Shown here in pieces: positions 33,219 to 41,277 of a stretch of DNA of 64,000 bases (position 1 is the stretch's first letter; every line of letters begins with the position of its first letter). The stretch covers positions 1-64,000 of the forward strand of contig NZ_AYMP01000031.1 in the NCBI RefSeq assembly GCF_000633515.1, read 5' to 3'. The stretch comes from Morganella morganii H1r (GTDB lineage: Bacteria; Pseudomonadota; Gammaproteobacteria; Enterobacterales; Enterobacteriaceae). The notes below the pieces were generated by a model. That model searched no databases and had not been told where the DNA came from. It saw only the letters and a list, made by a program, of their open reading frames with translations. Position numbers and translations under genes: made by a program.

Positions 33219-34148
33219 TTATTTGTACAGAGAATTCTCTCCCGGAGGTCTGGTCTTAAACCTTCTGTGTGCCCACAAGTATTGATCCGGAGCATGCATG
33301 ATTTCTGTCTCAATAATTTGATTTAGCTTCTCAGCATCTGCCGAGTCATCTCCACGCGGAAAATCAGTAATTTCTTTACCAATTATTAATTCGTAAGGCC
33401 TCTTACCACTTTCATTATTTCTTACCATCGTTGCAGTAAGTATCGGGGACTTTGATAATTTGGCTATAGTTGCCACACCTTTTGATGTTGAAGCCTTCGC
33501 TATCGAAAAGAAAGGGGCGAAGATAGTGCCTTTCGTTCCAAAATCCTGATCAGGAGCAAACCAAATAGCCTGCCCGCGTTTTAGTTCAGATACCATAAAC
33601 TTCAGATTCTTACGGTCGATCATCCCACTTCCGGAGCGACTTCGGCATCTTGTCTGTATATACTCCATTGCTTTATTGTTGTGGGGACGATACATCGCAT
33701 TTACAGGAAAACACAGCCCCATAACTCTGCCCCCAAGTTCCAGCGACATGGAATGAATACCAATAATTAAAACACCATTATTTCTGTCATATACATCATT
33801 AAAGTTATCACAACCAGTTACTCTAAATATTTCATTAATTCTTTTGTCATTCCAGAACCAGGCAATACCGGTTTCAAATAATGCAATCCCTAAAGATGAT
33901 AGATTACTTGCGACCATACTCTCTATCTGGATTTTATTTCTGTCAGGAAAACATAATTCTAAATTTTTTTTAATTATGGATACCCGCCTTTTCAGGAATA
34001 AACCAGAAAAACGACCTAACTTATCGCCTAAAAACACAAGCCATGGATAAGGCATCTGAACCAAACAGAAAAGCAATAGGATACCAATCCAGGTTAAAAT
34101 GTACCTTGGGTGAAGAAGCCTGATAGAAAATTTATTCAGAGAATACAT
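33219..34148 (-). CDS. Lipid A acyltransferase (LpxL/LpxM/LpxP family), prophage-borne
   Basis: The 309-residue inner-membrane enzyme has one N-terminal membrane helix (about 16-38) and the late lipid A acyltransferase motifs: H132-x4-E137 catalytic dyad (HSMSLE), AMYRPHNN, FAPDQDFG and a C-terminal YLWAHRRFKTRP. These enzymes transfer an acyl chain from acyl-ACP to Kdo2-lipid A. It lies between csp and the holin inside the late region, is AT-rich, and has its own downstream terminator. I infer a lysogenic-conversion gene that changes lipid A. The length matches chromosomal homologues (about 305-320). Confidence 0.9.
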   Translation of the reverse strand: MYSLNKFSIRLLHPRYILTWIGILLLFCLVQMPYPWLVFLGDKLGRFSGLFLKRRVSIIKKNLELCFPDRNKIQIESMVASNLSSLGIALFETGIAWFWNDKRINEIFRVTGCDNFNDVYDRNNGVLIIGIHSMSLELGGRVMGLCFPVNAMYRPHNNKAMEYIQTRCRSRSGSGMIDRKNLKFMVSELKRGQAIWFAPDQDFGTKGTIFAPFFSIAKASTSKGVATIAKLSKSPILTATMVRNNESGKRPYELIIGKEITDFPRGDDSADAEKLNQIIETEIMHAPDQYLWAHRRFKTRPPGENSLYK

Positions 34149-34183
34149 TTTTTCCTGACAAGTAATAATTACTACATAATAAA

Positions 34184-34209
34184 AAGGCCTGATAATATTA
34201 TCAGGCCTT
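34184..34209 (-). terminator. Perfect 26-bp palindromic terminator after csp
   Basis: AAGGCCTGATAATATTATCA plus GGCCTT is a perfect palindrome. On the minus strand it is followed by TTTTT. It separates the cold-shock gene from the acyltransferase. Confidence 0.8.
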
Positions 34210-34373
34210 GGAATTTAGTTTTTCTATTGCCTGGACAACAGCATCACCGTTTTACAAAAAATGCATTTTGCTCCATGCGGATTTGATGCAGAAACATCAA
34301 AGTGCGAAGTTCGGTATTGTGTTCCACTGCAACAGGGGCACTGAAAAAACAGTGCTATTATCATTGGTGCGCC

Positions 34374-34586
34374 TTAGAGACCCACCACATTTGATGCAGA
34401 CGGACCTTTTGCCCCGTCTTCAATATTGAAGGTAACATTCTGACCTTCAAATAATGTTTTGAAGCTGTCACTCTGGATCGCAGAGAAGTGAACAAACACA
34501 TCTTTGCTGCCGTCAGCCGGAGTGATGAAGCCAAAACCTTTCGATTCGTTAAACCATTTTACTGAACCAGTCATTGTATTAGACAT
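34374..34586 (-). CDS. CspA-family cold-shock protein
   Basis: The 70-residue product starts [20 protein letters not shown] and has both nucleic-acid-binding motifs (KGFGFI and VFVHF). It binds single-stranded RNA as a chaperone. AAGGAA lies before the ATG at 34586. It stands alone between Q and the acyltransferase. Phage csp genes at this place are common in lambdoid prophages (E. coli Qin has cspB/F/I). The long untranslated DNA upstream may hold a cold-responsive leader. Confidence 0.92.
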   Translation of the reverse strand: MSNTMTGSVKWFNESKGFGFITPADGSKDVFVHFSAIQSDSFKTLFEGQNVTFNIEDGAKGPSASNVVGL

Positions 34587-34960
34587 AGAATTTCCTTTAA
34601 TTTTTTGATTGCCATAAGGCATATGAGGTTTGTTTTTTATTTTTACTTATGGGAATTAATTAGAAGGAATTCGCAATGAAGTGGTATCGAGGATAACGCT
34701 AAATGGTGAACGACTTTAAACTGACTAGCATAAATAGGCCTGTACTTCCAAACCAGTGACCCCATTAAGCCACAGATGATCACAAATAGCAAACTTTATT
34801 ATTTTATCCCTCGGATGTTACGTATCACTACACGTAAATCACGACTGATTTTAACCAATTATCTTATCTGTTTATCAACATAAAAAAACCCCGTAAAAAC
34901 GGGGTTTCAGTTTGTAATCAATACGACACAGAAATAACTCTGATCACAATAGCGTCTTTT
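34587..34960. other. Region between Q and csp; likely late promoter and csp leader
   Basis: There is no ORF. In lambdoid phages the Q-dependent late promoter lies directly after Q. On the minus strand TTGATA (near 34876) followed by AT-rich sequence is a possible -35, but I cannot fix a -10 or a Q-binding element. The Q terminator sits at 34886-34907. Confidence 0.3.
34886..34907 (-). terminator. Rho-independent terminator after Q
   Basis: On the minus strand AAACCCCGT-TTTT-ACGGGGTTT is followed by more T. It would stop early transcription after Q. Confidence 0.8.
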
Positions 34961-35398
34961 TTACGATCGTAAAGCATTAATTTTTAAATCATGTAATTTA
35001 TTCATAAATGTCCGCATACCTCCACGATGTGATGTACCGTCCATTTCCAGTTTTACATCTCCCATTATGAGCATTCCTTCCACCAGCCCTTCTGCCTTCT
35101 GGAGTTTTTTCCCTATGTGAGTGTCTGAGCACCCGTATTTCTTCGCCAACCGGATAAACGTTTTGCCGAAAACATAGTAGTCAAAAAGCAGATCATGCAT
35201 ATCGCTGTTGCGGATGTTCAGTTTTGCCATAATGCCGGATATCACCAGTGCATCATTATCAGTACATTGCTGACGACTCTTAACCTTTACGGGGATAAGC
35301 CCTTTAAACCCGGCGGCAATTGATGACCAGGTTACAGATTCCGGGTTATCCGCAACCCATGCCCCCCAGCGTTCTAATATCATCTGAATATTGCTCAT
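34961..35398 (-). CDS. Q: Antitermination protein Q (phage 82-like family)
   Basis: The 145-residue product begins [20 protein letters not shown] and has the [11 protein letters not shown] motif and a helix-turn-helix-like segment ([20 protein letters not shown], about 80-100) of the Q82-type family. It would modify RNA polymerase paused at the late promoter. It is unrelated in sequence to the Q fragment of element 1. Its leader and start (GAGAGATAAACGATGAGCAA) are identical to those of the KilA-N gene. Confidence 0.88.
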   Translation of the reverse strand: MSNIQMILERWGAWVADNPESVTWSSIAAGFKGLIPVKVKSRQQCTDNDALVISGIMAKLNIRNSDMHDLLFDYYVFGKTFIRLAKKYGCSDTHIGKKLQKAEGLVEGMLIMGDVKLEMDGTSHRGGMRTFMNKLHDLKINALRS

Positions 35399-35428
35399 CG
35401 TTTATCTCTCCGCGCTCCGTACAGCGCA

Positions 35429-36445
35429 TTAACCAAAAACACCGATCCCGTATGACCGGTTCATAAATCTAAACAACAACTCCAGCTGACTGCCGTGTTT
35501 CCGCTCCCAGGCGTTCACATCCCGGTGTAACTCGTCATGGTGAATACGGCACAGCGGGATGGTGAAAATGTCGTGTGCCTTTGTGCCGGTACCGCCGGTG
35601 CCGTGCCCGATGATGTGATGCGGGTCATCTGCCTGCTGACCACATACGCAACACGGCTGACTCTTCACCCATTGCAGGTACTTCGGACACTCCCAGCGCT
35701 TTAACTTCGGGATCCGCATAAAACTTGCTGGTGGTTCCGGCTCTATATCAGGAACAATGACAGGTTTTATCTGCTCAACGATGTCCTGAACAATCCGGTT
35801 GTGTGAGCGCGCCCGGTGAACGATGGAATGCTCCGTCATGGTGCCGGTTATCTCTTCTTCCGGTGACTGCATCAGAATGTAAGAGCAAATAAAGGCCGGA
35901 AGATGCTCACTGACACGATGCATCACAGACCAGGTGAACAAATCGGAAGGATTCAGAAGATGGCCGCCGGGCAGCCGTAAATCGGTAAAGATACTGCGTG
36001 CCGCAAATGCCCGCTGGTTGCGTAACAGAATTTTGTCCGCCTGCTGCTGGCAGCATTCCCCCTTCCTGAGAATATTGTCATGATGCCAGCACGTCCGGAT
36101 AAAACCGTCTTTGTGGCGGGTCATGGTCAGTTCATGGTGATGATACGGATCTGCTTCGTCGTCAATCTGGCAATGATTTACTGATGAAACGTAATGACGA
36201 AATCCCTGTAAACCACCGGCAGCTTTTACCACGGCGGGATTGTCCAGGAAACGCAGTACCCGCTCATCTGTCAGCAGCGGCTGTGCATCTGCCGGAACGC
36301 GACCGGACGGAACGCCATCCATTGAACGGGGAGCCGCACTGACAACATAACGGGCACCGTTCCGGAAGTTGCAAATTTCACCACCGGGATTAAACATCAG
36401 GATCCGGGTATCTTTCTGAACAAAGCCGGTTAACAGGTAATTCAT
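35429..36445 (-). CDS. DUF968-family protein with C-terminal HNH-like zinc domain
   Basis: The 338-residue product has an N-terminal DUF968 part with HCQIDDEADPYHHHEL and CWHHDN motifs and a C-terminal CCVCGQQADDPHHIIGHG...CRIHHDELHRD domain. The latter resembles the HNH-like fold of phage P1 Ref, a RecA-dependent nuclease. It is common in the region before Q in lambdoid phages and probably acts in recombination. Its ATG overlaps the KilA-N stop by one base. Confidence 0.85.
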   Translation of the reverse strand: MNYLLTGFVQKDTRILMFNPGGEICNFRNGARYVVSAAPRSMDGVPSGRVPADAQPLLTDERVLRFLDNPAVVKAAGGLQGFRHYVSSVNHCQIDDEADPYHHHELTMTRHKDGFIRTCWHHDNILRKGECCQQQADKILLRNQRAFAARSIFTDLRLPGGHLLNPSDLFTWSVMHRVSEHLPAFICSYILMQSPEEEITGTMTEHSIVHRARSHNRIVQDIVEQIKPVIVPDIEPEPPASFMRIPKLKRWECPKYLQWVKSQPCCVCGQQADDPHHIIGHGTGGTGTKAHDIFTIPLCRIHHDELHRDVNAWERKHGSQLELLFRFMNRSYGIGVFG

Positions 36446-37236
36446 CAGGCCACCGCCGGAGTCATCATCAGTGCCAGCAGTTCCGCTGATTTGCTCTCAA
36501 AGAAATGCGGCTGCGTTTCCCTCGGGTTCGCCGGAGATGTGATATTTTTGCCGTACAGAAGCCCCTTTGATGTAACAGACCAGAACAGTTTTTGTGTTCC
36601 CTTCGAACCCGGACGGGCTTTCTGTTCGACAATCCCCAGTTCAGCAAGACGTTTGTATGCTTTAGTCGCAGACAAGGCTGCATTGTGATTTTTCAGCAGC
36701 GTAGTCAGAGAGGTTGTCGGTCTGCTGGAGCCATCCACCGCGCCCGCCGGTGCATCAATCGCATAGGAGGGAGCCAGATCCGGAAGACCAGCCATTTTTT
36801 GCAGTTTCTGATACCCGCCCAGTTTTGAGGAATTCGACAGATTCAGCGTTTTCGCCATAGACTCCAGCAGGATAGCGCCTGCCTGTACCTTATCGGCCAG
36901 CTGTACCGCCTGCTGTGTTCCGGCCACCGCATCGAACGTACGGATTACTTTCAGGTTGAACAGCGGGCTTATCCACATGGCATAGGCATAAACAACCTCA
37001 CGGGCAACATATGTCCCCTGCTCCGTACCGCCGCGAATGGTGTTTACAGAGGCGATGCTCATATCTGAGCATCGGTCGATTTCTGAACACAATGCCTGTG
37101 TTGATTCCATCCGCATAAAGTTAGATGGCTTATGGCGCTCTTCACCCCCGGCGGCACGGTGTAAATCATTCAGGCAATAGCGACCGGCCATGTCCCGGCG
37201 CACATTAATACCGTCAACAATAATCAGATTGCTCAT
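36445..37236 (-). CDS. KilA-N domain protein, possible antirepressor
   Basis: The 263-residue product has an N-terminal KilA-N DNA-binding domain (about 1-105, with GRYCLNDLHRAAGGEERHKP and TYVAREVVYAYAMWISPLFN) and a C-terminal winged-helix-like domain (TSLTTLLKNHNAALSATKAY onward, as in phage antirepressor C-terminal domains). Such proteins bind DNA or phage repressors and can influence induction. GGAGAG precedes the ATG. Confidence 0.85.
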   Translation of the reverse strand: MSNLIIVDGINVRRDMAGRYCLNDLHRAAGGEERHKPSNFMRMESTQALCSEIDRCSDMSIASVNTIRGGTEQGTYVAREVVYAYAMWISPLFNLKVIRTFDAVAGTQQAVQLADKVQAGAILLESMAKTLNLSNSSKLGGYQKLQKMAGLPDLAPSYAIDAPAGAVDGSSRPTTSLTTLLKNHNAALSATKAYKRLAELGIVEQKARPGSKGTQKLFWSVTSKGLLYGKNITSPANPRETQPHFFESKSAELLALMMTPAVA

Positions 37237-37278
37237 CGTTTATCTCTCCGCTCATTAAGCGCAGCCGTATACTGCGCC

Positions 37279-37677
37279 TCACATCGCCAGACCGTTTTTT
37301 CTTCTCAGTTCCCGCTGTTTTGCCGTGAAGGCCGTAAACAACCGGTTATAGACAGATACAAATTCCCGTTCGGTGAGAGTGGCCCGGTTCTCTTCCGGTA
37401 CCGGGTCCGTACAGCGGACCTTTTTTACTCCCCGCCGACAGGCTGCCACCAGTTCCTCATATTCACGGACTTTCTCCTGTGCATCCGGCAATATCCGGAA
37501 AGCCATCCGGTCATTCCCCCGCCACCGGGTCGGCGTGACCGCTTCAATCTTCGCTAAAACCCTGACAGCTGACTGGCTGATACTGCGTGATACGCCGTAT
37601 TTCTCCATGATGTACCCGGAAGTGATTTCAGTTCCGGCCGGTTCCTCTGCCGCAATTCGGGTGTAAAGCATCATCAC
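37279..37677 (-). CDS. Hypothetical early phage protein, winged-helix-like
   Basis: The 132-residue basic product has an N-terminal helix-turn-helix-like segment (SGYIMEKYGVSRSISQSAVR, about 20-40) and an Arg/Lys-rich C-terminus. Its start overlaps the stop of the replication gene by 4 bp, so it is the second cistron of a replication operon. By place it could be a helicase loader-type partner, but it is too short for lambda P and has no P-loop. Function unknown. Confidence 0.6.
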   Translation of the reverse strand: MMMLYTRIAAEEPAGTEITSGYIMEKYGVSRSISQSAVRVLAKIEAVTPTRWRGNDRMAFRILPDAQEKVREYEELVAACRRGVKKVRCTDPVPEENRATLTEREFVSVYNRLFTAFTAKQRELRRKNGLAM

Positions 37678-38558
37678 GCAGCCTCCCGTTCTTTTGCGGC
37701 CTGCTCTGTGGCCTGTTTCCAGTACCCGCGAAATGCTGCTCGTCCGGCAATTTCATTCATCCGCCCAATGTAGGATTTGTATTTTGCGACCAGCTCCTGT
37801 ACGCGGTTTTCTGGCTTCCAGTCGGAGGATGAGAACATTTTTCTGAAGACTTCATCGCACTCGGTGGTGTCGATGTTCTTTGAGTCCGCAGAGCGTTTAA
37901 ATCCGGCGGCCGTATTCAGCCAGTATCTGAAACCGGAGTTCCAGCAGACATACTGCGTACCCTTGCTGGCGTGGTAATCGCTGAACTTCTGAAACTCGTC
38001 CTGAATGTCCAGACCGGCGGCTTTGGCCTGCTCAATGTGTTCTGGTGTCGGAGCAAAGTTTTCCGGCATCACGGTTTTGCTTTTGGCTTTTCCGCGAACA
38101 GGATTAATATTTTTATTATCTGGATCTATGACTGGATCATGACTGATTCCGGGTGCAGCTCCTGCACCACTACCGGAACCATTTGCACCACCCGGTGCAT
38201 CTGCTGCACCAGTCCGGGAACCATTTGCACCACTCCCCCCCGCAGGGTTTGCACCACAGGGTGCAGGAGATTCACCACTCACAGCGGTAGCATCCAGGCA
38301 CAGATGATAAATATTTGACTGGTTCAGACCGTTGGCCGATTTTCGTGACTCAACACGAACCAGCCCCATTTTCACCAGGGCATTGATGTGGTTCTGCACT
38401 GAGCGTTCAGATATTTCACACTGCTCAGCAATGTACGGCACAGACGGCCATGATTCCCCCTGGTCGTTGGCATTGTCCGCCAGTTTGACCAGTACCAGTT
38501 TTCGCAGCGGGTTGCCTGTTTTTATCTGCAAAGCCCGTGCAGTTAAAATCATGCTCAT
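37674..38558 (-). CDS. Replication initiator, winged-helix protein with internal origin iterons
   Basis: The 294-residue product has an N-terminal winged-helix domain (about 15-90; LVLVKLADNANDQGESWPSV, then ISERSVQNHINALVKMGLV), a low-complexity Gly/Ala/Asn/Ser linker (about 95-140) and a helical C-terminal domain. The linker DNA is made of regular TGCACC repeats, the design of lambda O where the origin lies inside the initiator gene. It probably binds these repeats and recruits host helicase. It overlaps the next gene by 4 bp. Confidence 0.82.
   Translation of the reverse strand: MSMILTARALQIKTGNPLRKLVLVKLADNANDQGESWPSVPYIAEQCEISERSVQNHINALVKMGLVRVESRKSANGLNQSNIYHLCLDATAVSGESPAPCGANPAGGSGANGSRTGAADAPGGANGSGSGAGAAPGISHDPVIDPDNKNINPVRGKAKSKTVMPENFAPTPEHIEQAKAAGLDIQDEFQKFSDYHASKGTQYVCWNSGFRYWLNTAAGFKRSADSKNIDTTECDEVFRKMFSSSDWKPENRVQELVAKYKSYIGRMNEIAGRAAFRGYWKQATEQAAKEREAA
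38152..38265. repeat. Iterons, putative phage replication origin
   Basis: TGCACC occurs at 38163, 38184, 38205, 38226 and 38250: four copies at exact 21-bp spacing and one at 24. The inverse GGTGCA occurs at 38152, 38194 and 38260. The longer unit CCATTTGCACCAC is repeated at 38182 and 38221. The repeats are in the linker of the initiator gene. Confidence 0.7.
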
Positions 38559-38749
38559 GGTTTCACCTCATCCGGACAGCGTGTATACCGTTCCTGAAAG
38601 ATTTTCAGCGGTTCAAAGCACGGGTGCTCATAACCGTCACGCATGAAAATCACCCAGCCGTTTTCCCGGTCATACCGGATAACACGGACTTTCCGTCCCC
38701 GCTTATCGGTGTAATACCGGTTCAGATTGTCAGCTGTTTCTTCAGGCAT
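38555..38749 (-). CDS. DUF4222-family phage protein
   Basis: The 64-residue product has the DUF4222 pattern (YYTDKRGRKVRVIRYDRENG, then VIFMRDGYEHPCFEPLKIFQ). It overlaps the replication gene by 4 bp and the preceding gene by 8 bp, so it belongs to the early-right operon. It is widespread in lambdoid prophages; function unknown. Confidence 0.85.
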   Translation of the reverse strand: MPEETADNLNRYYTDKRGRKVRVIRYDRENGWVIFMRDGYEHPCFEPLKIFQERYTRCPDEVKP

Positions 38750-38942
38750 GCTGACCTCCGCTGCGGTAATAAAACTGTGACCAGCTGTCCTCCACCTTTT
38801 GCCGGTCTACCATTTCCGGTTTTTTCCGGTAGTTGTCGGCTGTGCCACCAGCAGGTATGCTTTCAATATAACGAAACGGTTCATTACCAATAACGAGGCA
38901 TTTAAATTGCTTTTCTGGTTCTGAATGAGTTAATCTGCTCAT
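38742..38942 (-). CDS. Hypothetical early phage protein
   Basis: The 66-residue hydrophilic product has no recognised domain. Its leader (GAAGAGATAAACGC before ATG) is similar to the leaders of the Q and KilA-N genes. It overlaps the DUF4222 gene by 8 bp, so it is translated as part of the same operon. Confidence 0.6.
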   Translation of the reverse strand: MSRLTHSEPEKQFKCLVIGNEPFRYIESIPAGGTADNYRKKPEMVDRQKVEDSWSQFYYRSGGQHA

Positions 38943-39006
38943 GCGTTTATCTCTTCACACAAATTGATATAGCGCGACCGAAGCCGGAGGCCGTATACCT
39001 TCGGCT

Positions 39007-39492
39007 TCACCCTTTCTTCCGGTAAATTTCGATAAGCGAATGCCTGTATTCAGTTTCTGCGGCAATGCACCGGTTATGTTTCCTGATAATCTCAACAGCT
39101 TCTTTTTCATCGATATACCCGTCATTCGAAATTGATTCCCCGATACACGCATTCAGCGCGGCCTTTCTCTGGTCTACCCGCATACGCAGATCATGCAGTT
39201 CAACGCTGTCCAGCGCCCCGGCATCCGGCTTTTGGTATGAAATGCGGCCTATACGCTCATTGAAGTAATCAGCTAAAAATTTCTCTTCTGACAGGTCTTC
39301 CAGTGTTTCTAACTGTCCCAGTGTGAAATAACCGGTACCGTTTTTTTCGTAAAGGCGATTACGGAACGCGGGTAATCTGATATTCAGAATAGCCGCCAGG
39401 GCTTCATGACCGCCCGGGCAACTTTCCACAAAGTCAGAAACCCGTTGTTTAAGATCCACAATTCGAATTTCTTCCGGTAATTTATTTTTCAT
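39007..39492 (-). CDS. YmfL/CII-like regulatory protein
   Basis: From the ATG at 39492 the product has 161 residues and begins MKNKLPEEIRIVDLKQRVSD. The N-terminal half (about 1-70) has the CGGHEALA-type helix-turn-helix layout (SCPGGHEALAAILNIRLPAF, then TLGQLETLEDLS) of the YmfL/CII group; the rest is helical. By position, after cro and before the replication gene, it occupies the cII slot and may control establishment of lysogeny. The frame is open further upstream to 39714, but the start with AGGA upstream is better. Confidence 0.78.
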   Translation of the reverse strand: MKNKLPEEIRIVDLKQRVSDFVESCPGGHEALAAILNIRLPAFRNRLYEKNGTGYFTLGQLETLEDLSEEKFLADYFNERIGRISYQKPDAGALDSVELHDLRMRVDQRKAALNACIGESISNDGYIDEKEAVEIIRKHNRCIAAETEYRHSLIEIYRKKG

Positions 39493-39728
39493 TGCTGCTA
39501 TCCTGTGTTTTATTGTCAGAACCAAAGCCACTGACAGAATGCTTTGCGGGGCATCCGGTAAATTTTGCCGGGATTTTTTCTGTGAAACCGGTTTGCTTTT
39601 AATTGATGAAACCTCATCCAGCGTCTGCGCTTTGCTAATATTCTCGGACTGATACACATGCTGAAATAAATCCCGAGCGGGAACAGCACCAGAAACTGAA
39701 ATAACATCAACCAAAGGAGTAATTCGAA

Positions 39729-40169
39729 ATGCTCAGCAGCTTCTGGGGTGAGTTCATATTGATTTTCAACGCTAACCCGCGTCTGATTACCCTGATTTGG
39801 ACTGCTTGTTGGGCGGTAATCTCTTTCGGACTGGGTGTTTGGGCCGGTCACTACCTCGCCAAAAAGCGGGACCGAAGAAAGGAATTTAATGCTGTCGCTG
39901 ATCCGCTGTTCCTCAGGCTCGACAAATTTCTCGACGAATGCAGGGAAGATAAACGAGACATGCCGAACATCACCAGAGATGACTTCAGAACCCTGCGCCC
40001 GCACTTGTCCACCAGTCAGTGCAATCGCTATAACGCAGCCGTAGACGCATTTTTTGGTGCTCTTGACCAATTTTCCGAGTACGACGGAAGAATTGTTCCG
40101 ATCATCAGTGACCCCAAGAGCGTGATCCCCACCATTACCGACTTGCTTGTTTTTGTTAAACACCGCTAA
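39729..40169 (+). CDS. Membrane-anchored protein encoded opposite the cro-cII transcript
   Basis: The 146-residue product has an N-terminal membrane helix (LITLIWTACWAVISFGLGVW, about 19-38), then a basic AKKRDRRKEFN motif and a cytoplasmic helical domain. AAAGGAG lies nine bases before the ATG. It is the only plus-strand gene between cro and the cII-like gene, so transcription from PR runs antisense across it. The opposite minus-strand frame (39516-40178) overlaps it fully but lacks a good start. The type of gene and place suggest a moron expressed in lysogens, possibly an exclusion protein; that is inference. Confidence 0.7.
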   Translation: MLSSFWGEFILIFNANPRLITLIWTACWAVISFGLGVWAGHYLAKKRDRRKEFNAVADPLFLRLDKFLDECREDKRDMPNITRDDFRTLRPHLSTSQCNRYNAAVDAFFGALDQFSEYDGRIVPIISDPKSVIPTITDLLVFVKHR

Positions 40170-40207
40170 TACTCTCATTGCCTACTCACTTTCAGATTGG
40201 GTTGTAG

Positions 40208-40408
40208 TTAACCGTGCTTTTCCGTGCTGCTATGCTGATAAAGTGCAGGGTTGTACTTGAGCTTTCCTTTTGTAATCTTCTCTATTTCATACGCCCTGCC
40301 TTTCGGAATCACGTCATCCCATCCGGATACAGAGGGGTGCTTTATTCCAAGGGCATCCGCTGTTTTGCAGATACCGCCAAAGTAGTTAATGACATCCGCT
40401 TTTTTCAT
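40208..40408 (-). CDS. cro: Cro-like repressor
   Basis: The 66-residue product (MKKADVINYFGGICKTADAL, then GIKHPSVSGWDDVIPKGRAY) has the helix-turn-helix of the Cro/YdaS family. It is the first gene of the early-right transcript, divergent from cI, with the operator cluster in between. It would repress PRM and favour lytic growth. Confidence 0.9.
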   Translation of the reverse strand: MKKADVINYFGGICKTADALGIKHPSVSGWDDVIPKGRAYEIEKITKGKLKYNPALYQHSSTEKHG

Positions 40409-40439
40409 ATGAAGTTCCTGATAAGTCAGTTACATACAA

Positions 40440-40505
40440 AATGTAAGATATCCTACATAACAATGTCAAGATTCCTACATTTCATTTTGGTAGGATTGCC
40501 TACAT
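40440..40505. promoter_or_regulatory. Right operator cluster with divergent PR and PRM
   Basis: Three 18-bp partly palindromic sites of the type ATGTAAGATATCCTACAT lie at 40441-40458, 40463-40480 and 40488-40505. The third overlaps the cI start codon. On the minus strand PR has TTGACA (40469-40464) and TACATT (40445-40440) with an 18-bp spacer, so the first two sites overlap the promoter. Confidence 0.85.
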
Positions 40506-41148
40506 GGAAATAAATGAAAGAATACGGCTAAAACGCCGCGAACTTGGAATGACTCAGCAAGCACTGGCAGATAAGACCGGTGTAAATCGCGTGACTGTTA
40601 CTGGGTGGGAAAAAGGTGACTACCAACCAAACGGAGTGAACCTGCAACAACTAGCAGAAGCATTAGAAACTAATGCCAAATGGCTCACTGATGGTGTGAC
40701 AGATGAACAAACAAATGTCAGCTTTTCAAAATTCAACAACCCTCGTGGTGAATACCCTTTAATTTCATGGGTTAGTGCAGGTAATTGGTGTGAGGCTCTG
40801 GAACCGTATCACCGGAAAGTAATTGATAAATGGTACGAGACGACCGTGTATTGCTCTGAAGAATCTTTCTGGCTTGAAGTAAAGGGAGACTCTATGACTT
40901 CTCCATCAGGCCTGAGTATCCCCGAAGGAATGGTGATTCTGGTCGATCCGAGAGTTGAACCAGTATCAGGAAAGCTCGTCGTGGCAAAAATCGACTCTGA
41001 CAATGAGGCTACATTTAAGCAGTACATTGTTGATGCCGGTAATCACTATCTTAAGCCACTAAATCCACAATACCGAATGATAGAAATAAACGGAAATTGC
41101 CGGATCATCGGTGTTGTTGTTGATGCAAAGATCGCCCGCCTGCCATAA
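40504..41148 (+). CDS. cI: CI-type prophage repressor, self-cleaving (S24 family)
   Basis: The 214-residue product has an N-terminal XRE helix-turn-helix (about 5-60; TQQALADKTGVNRVTVTGWE) and a C-terminal LexA-like domain. The cleavage site is A92-G93 (SAGNW), with Ser130 (GDSM) and Lys162 (VVAK) as the dyad. It should repress lytic genes and be cleaved with activated RecA after DNA damage. All catalytic residues are kept. AGGA lies eight bases before the ATG. Confidence 0.95.
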   Translation: MEINERIRLKRRELGMTQQALADKTGVNRVTVTGWEKGDYQPNGVNLQQLAEALETNAKWLTDGVTDEQTNVSFSKFNNPRGEYPLISWVSAGNWCEALEPYHRKVIDKWYETTVYCSEESFWLEVKGDSMTSPSGLSIPEGMVILVDPRVEPVSGKLVVAKIDSDNEATFKQYIVDAGNHYLKPLNPQYRMIEINGNCRIIGVVVDAKIARLP

Positions 41149-41163
41149 CCCGCAGAAATCTGT

Positions 41164-41189
41164 AAACCCCGGCCTGGGGTTTATTTTTC
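41164..41189 (+). terminator. Rho-independent terminator after cI
   Basis: AAACCCC-GGCCT-GGGGTTT is followed by ATTTTT. Confidence 0.8.
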
Positions 41190-41196
41190 CACCTCA

Positions 41197-41247
41197 ATGT
41201 AAGTTTTCCTACAAAACCTTGACACAGAAATGTTGGATATCCTACAT
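41197..41247 (+). promoter_or_regulatory. Left operator cluster and promoter PL
   Basis: Operator copies lie at 41197-41214 (ATGTAAGTTTTCCTACAA) and 41230-41247 (ATGTTGGATATCCTACAT), the latter close to the consensus of the right operators; a half-site ATGTAGG follows at 41261. TTGACA (41219-41224) and TACATT (41243-41248) are 18 bp apart, the same design as PR. CI should repress this promoter, which drives the small early genes and probably xis-int. Confidence 0.85.
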
Positions 41248-41277
41248 TTGTACTATCGAAATGTAGGAGAGTAATTA

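Noticed and set aside
38152-38265. CRISPR-like array from the 21-bp periodic repeats
   Set aside because: Repeats are 6-13 bp, in a coding sequence, with no cas genes; origin iterons fit better.
39516-40178. 220-codon minus-strand frame in the cro-cII interval
   Set aside because: It lies wholly opposite the plus-strand gene, which has a better ribosome binding site, a sensible membrane helix and protein-like composition.
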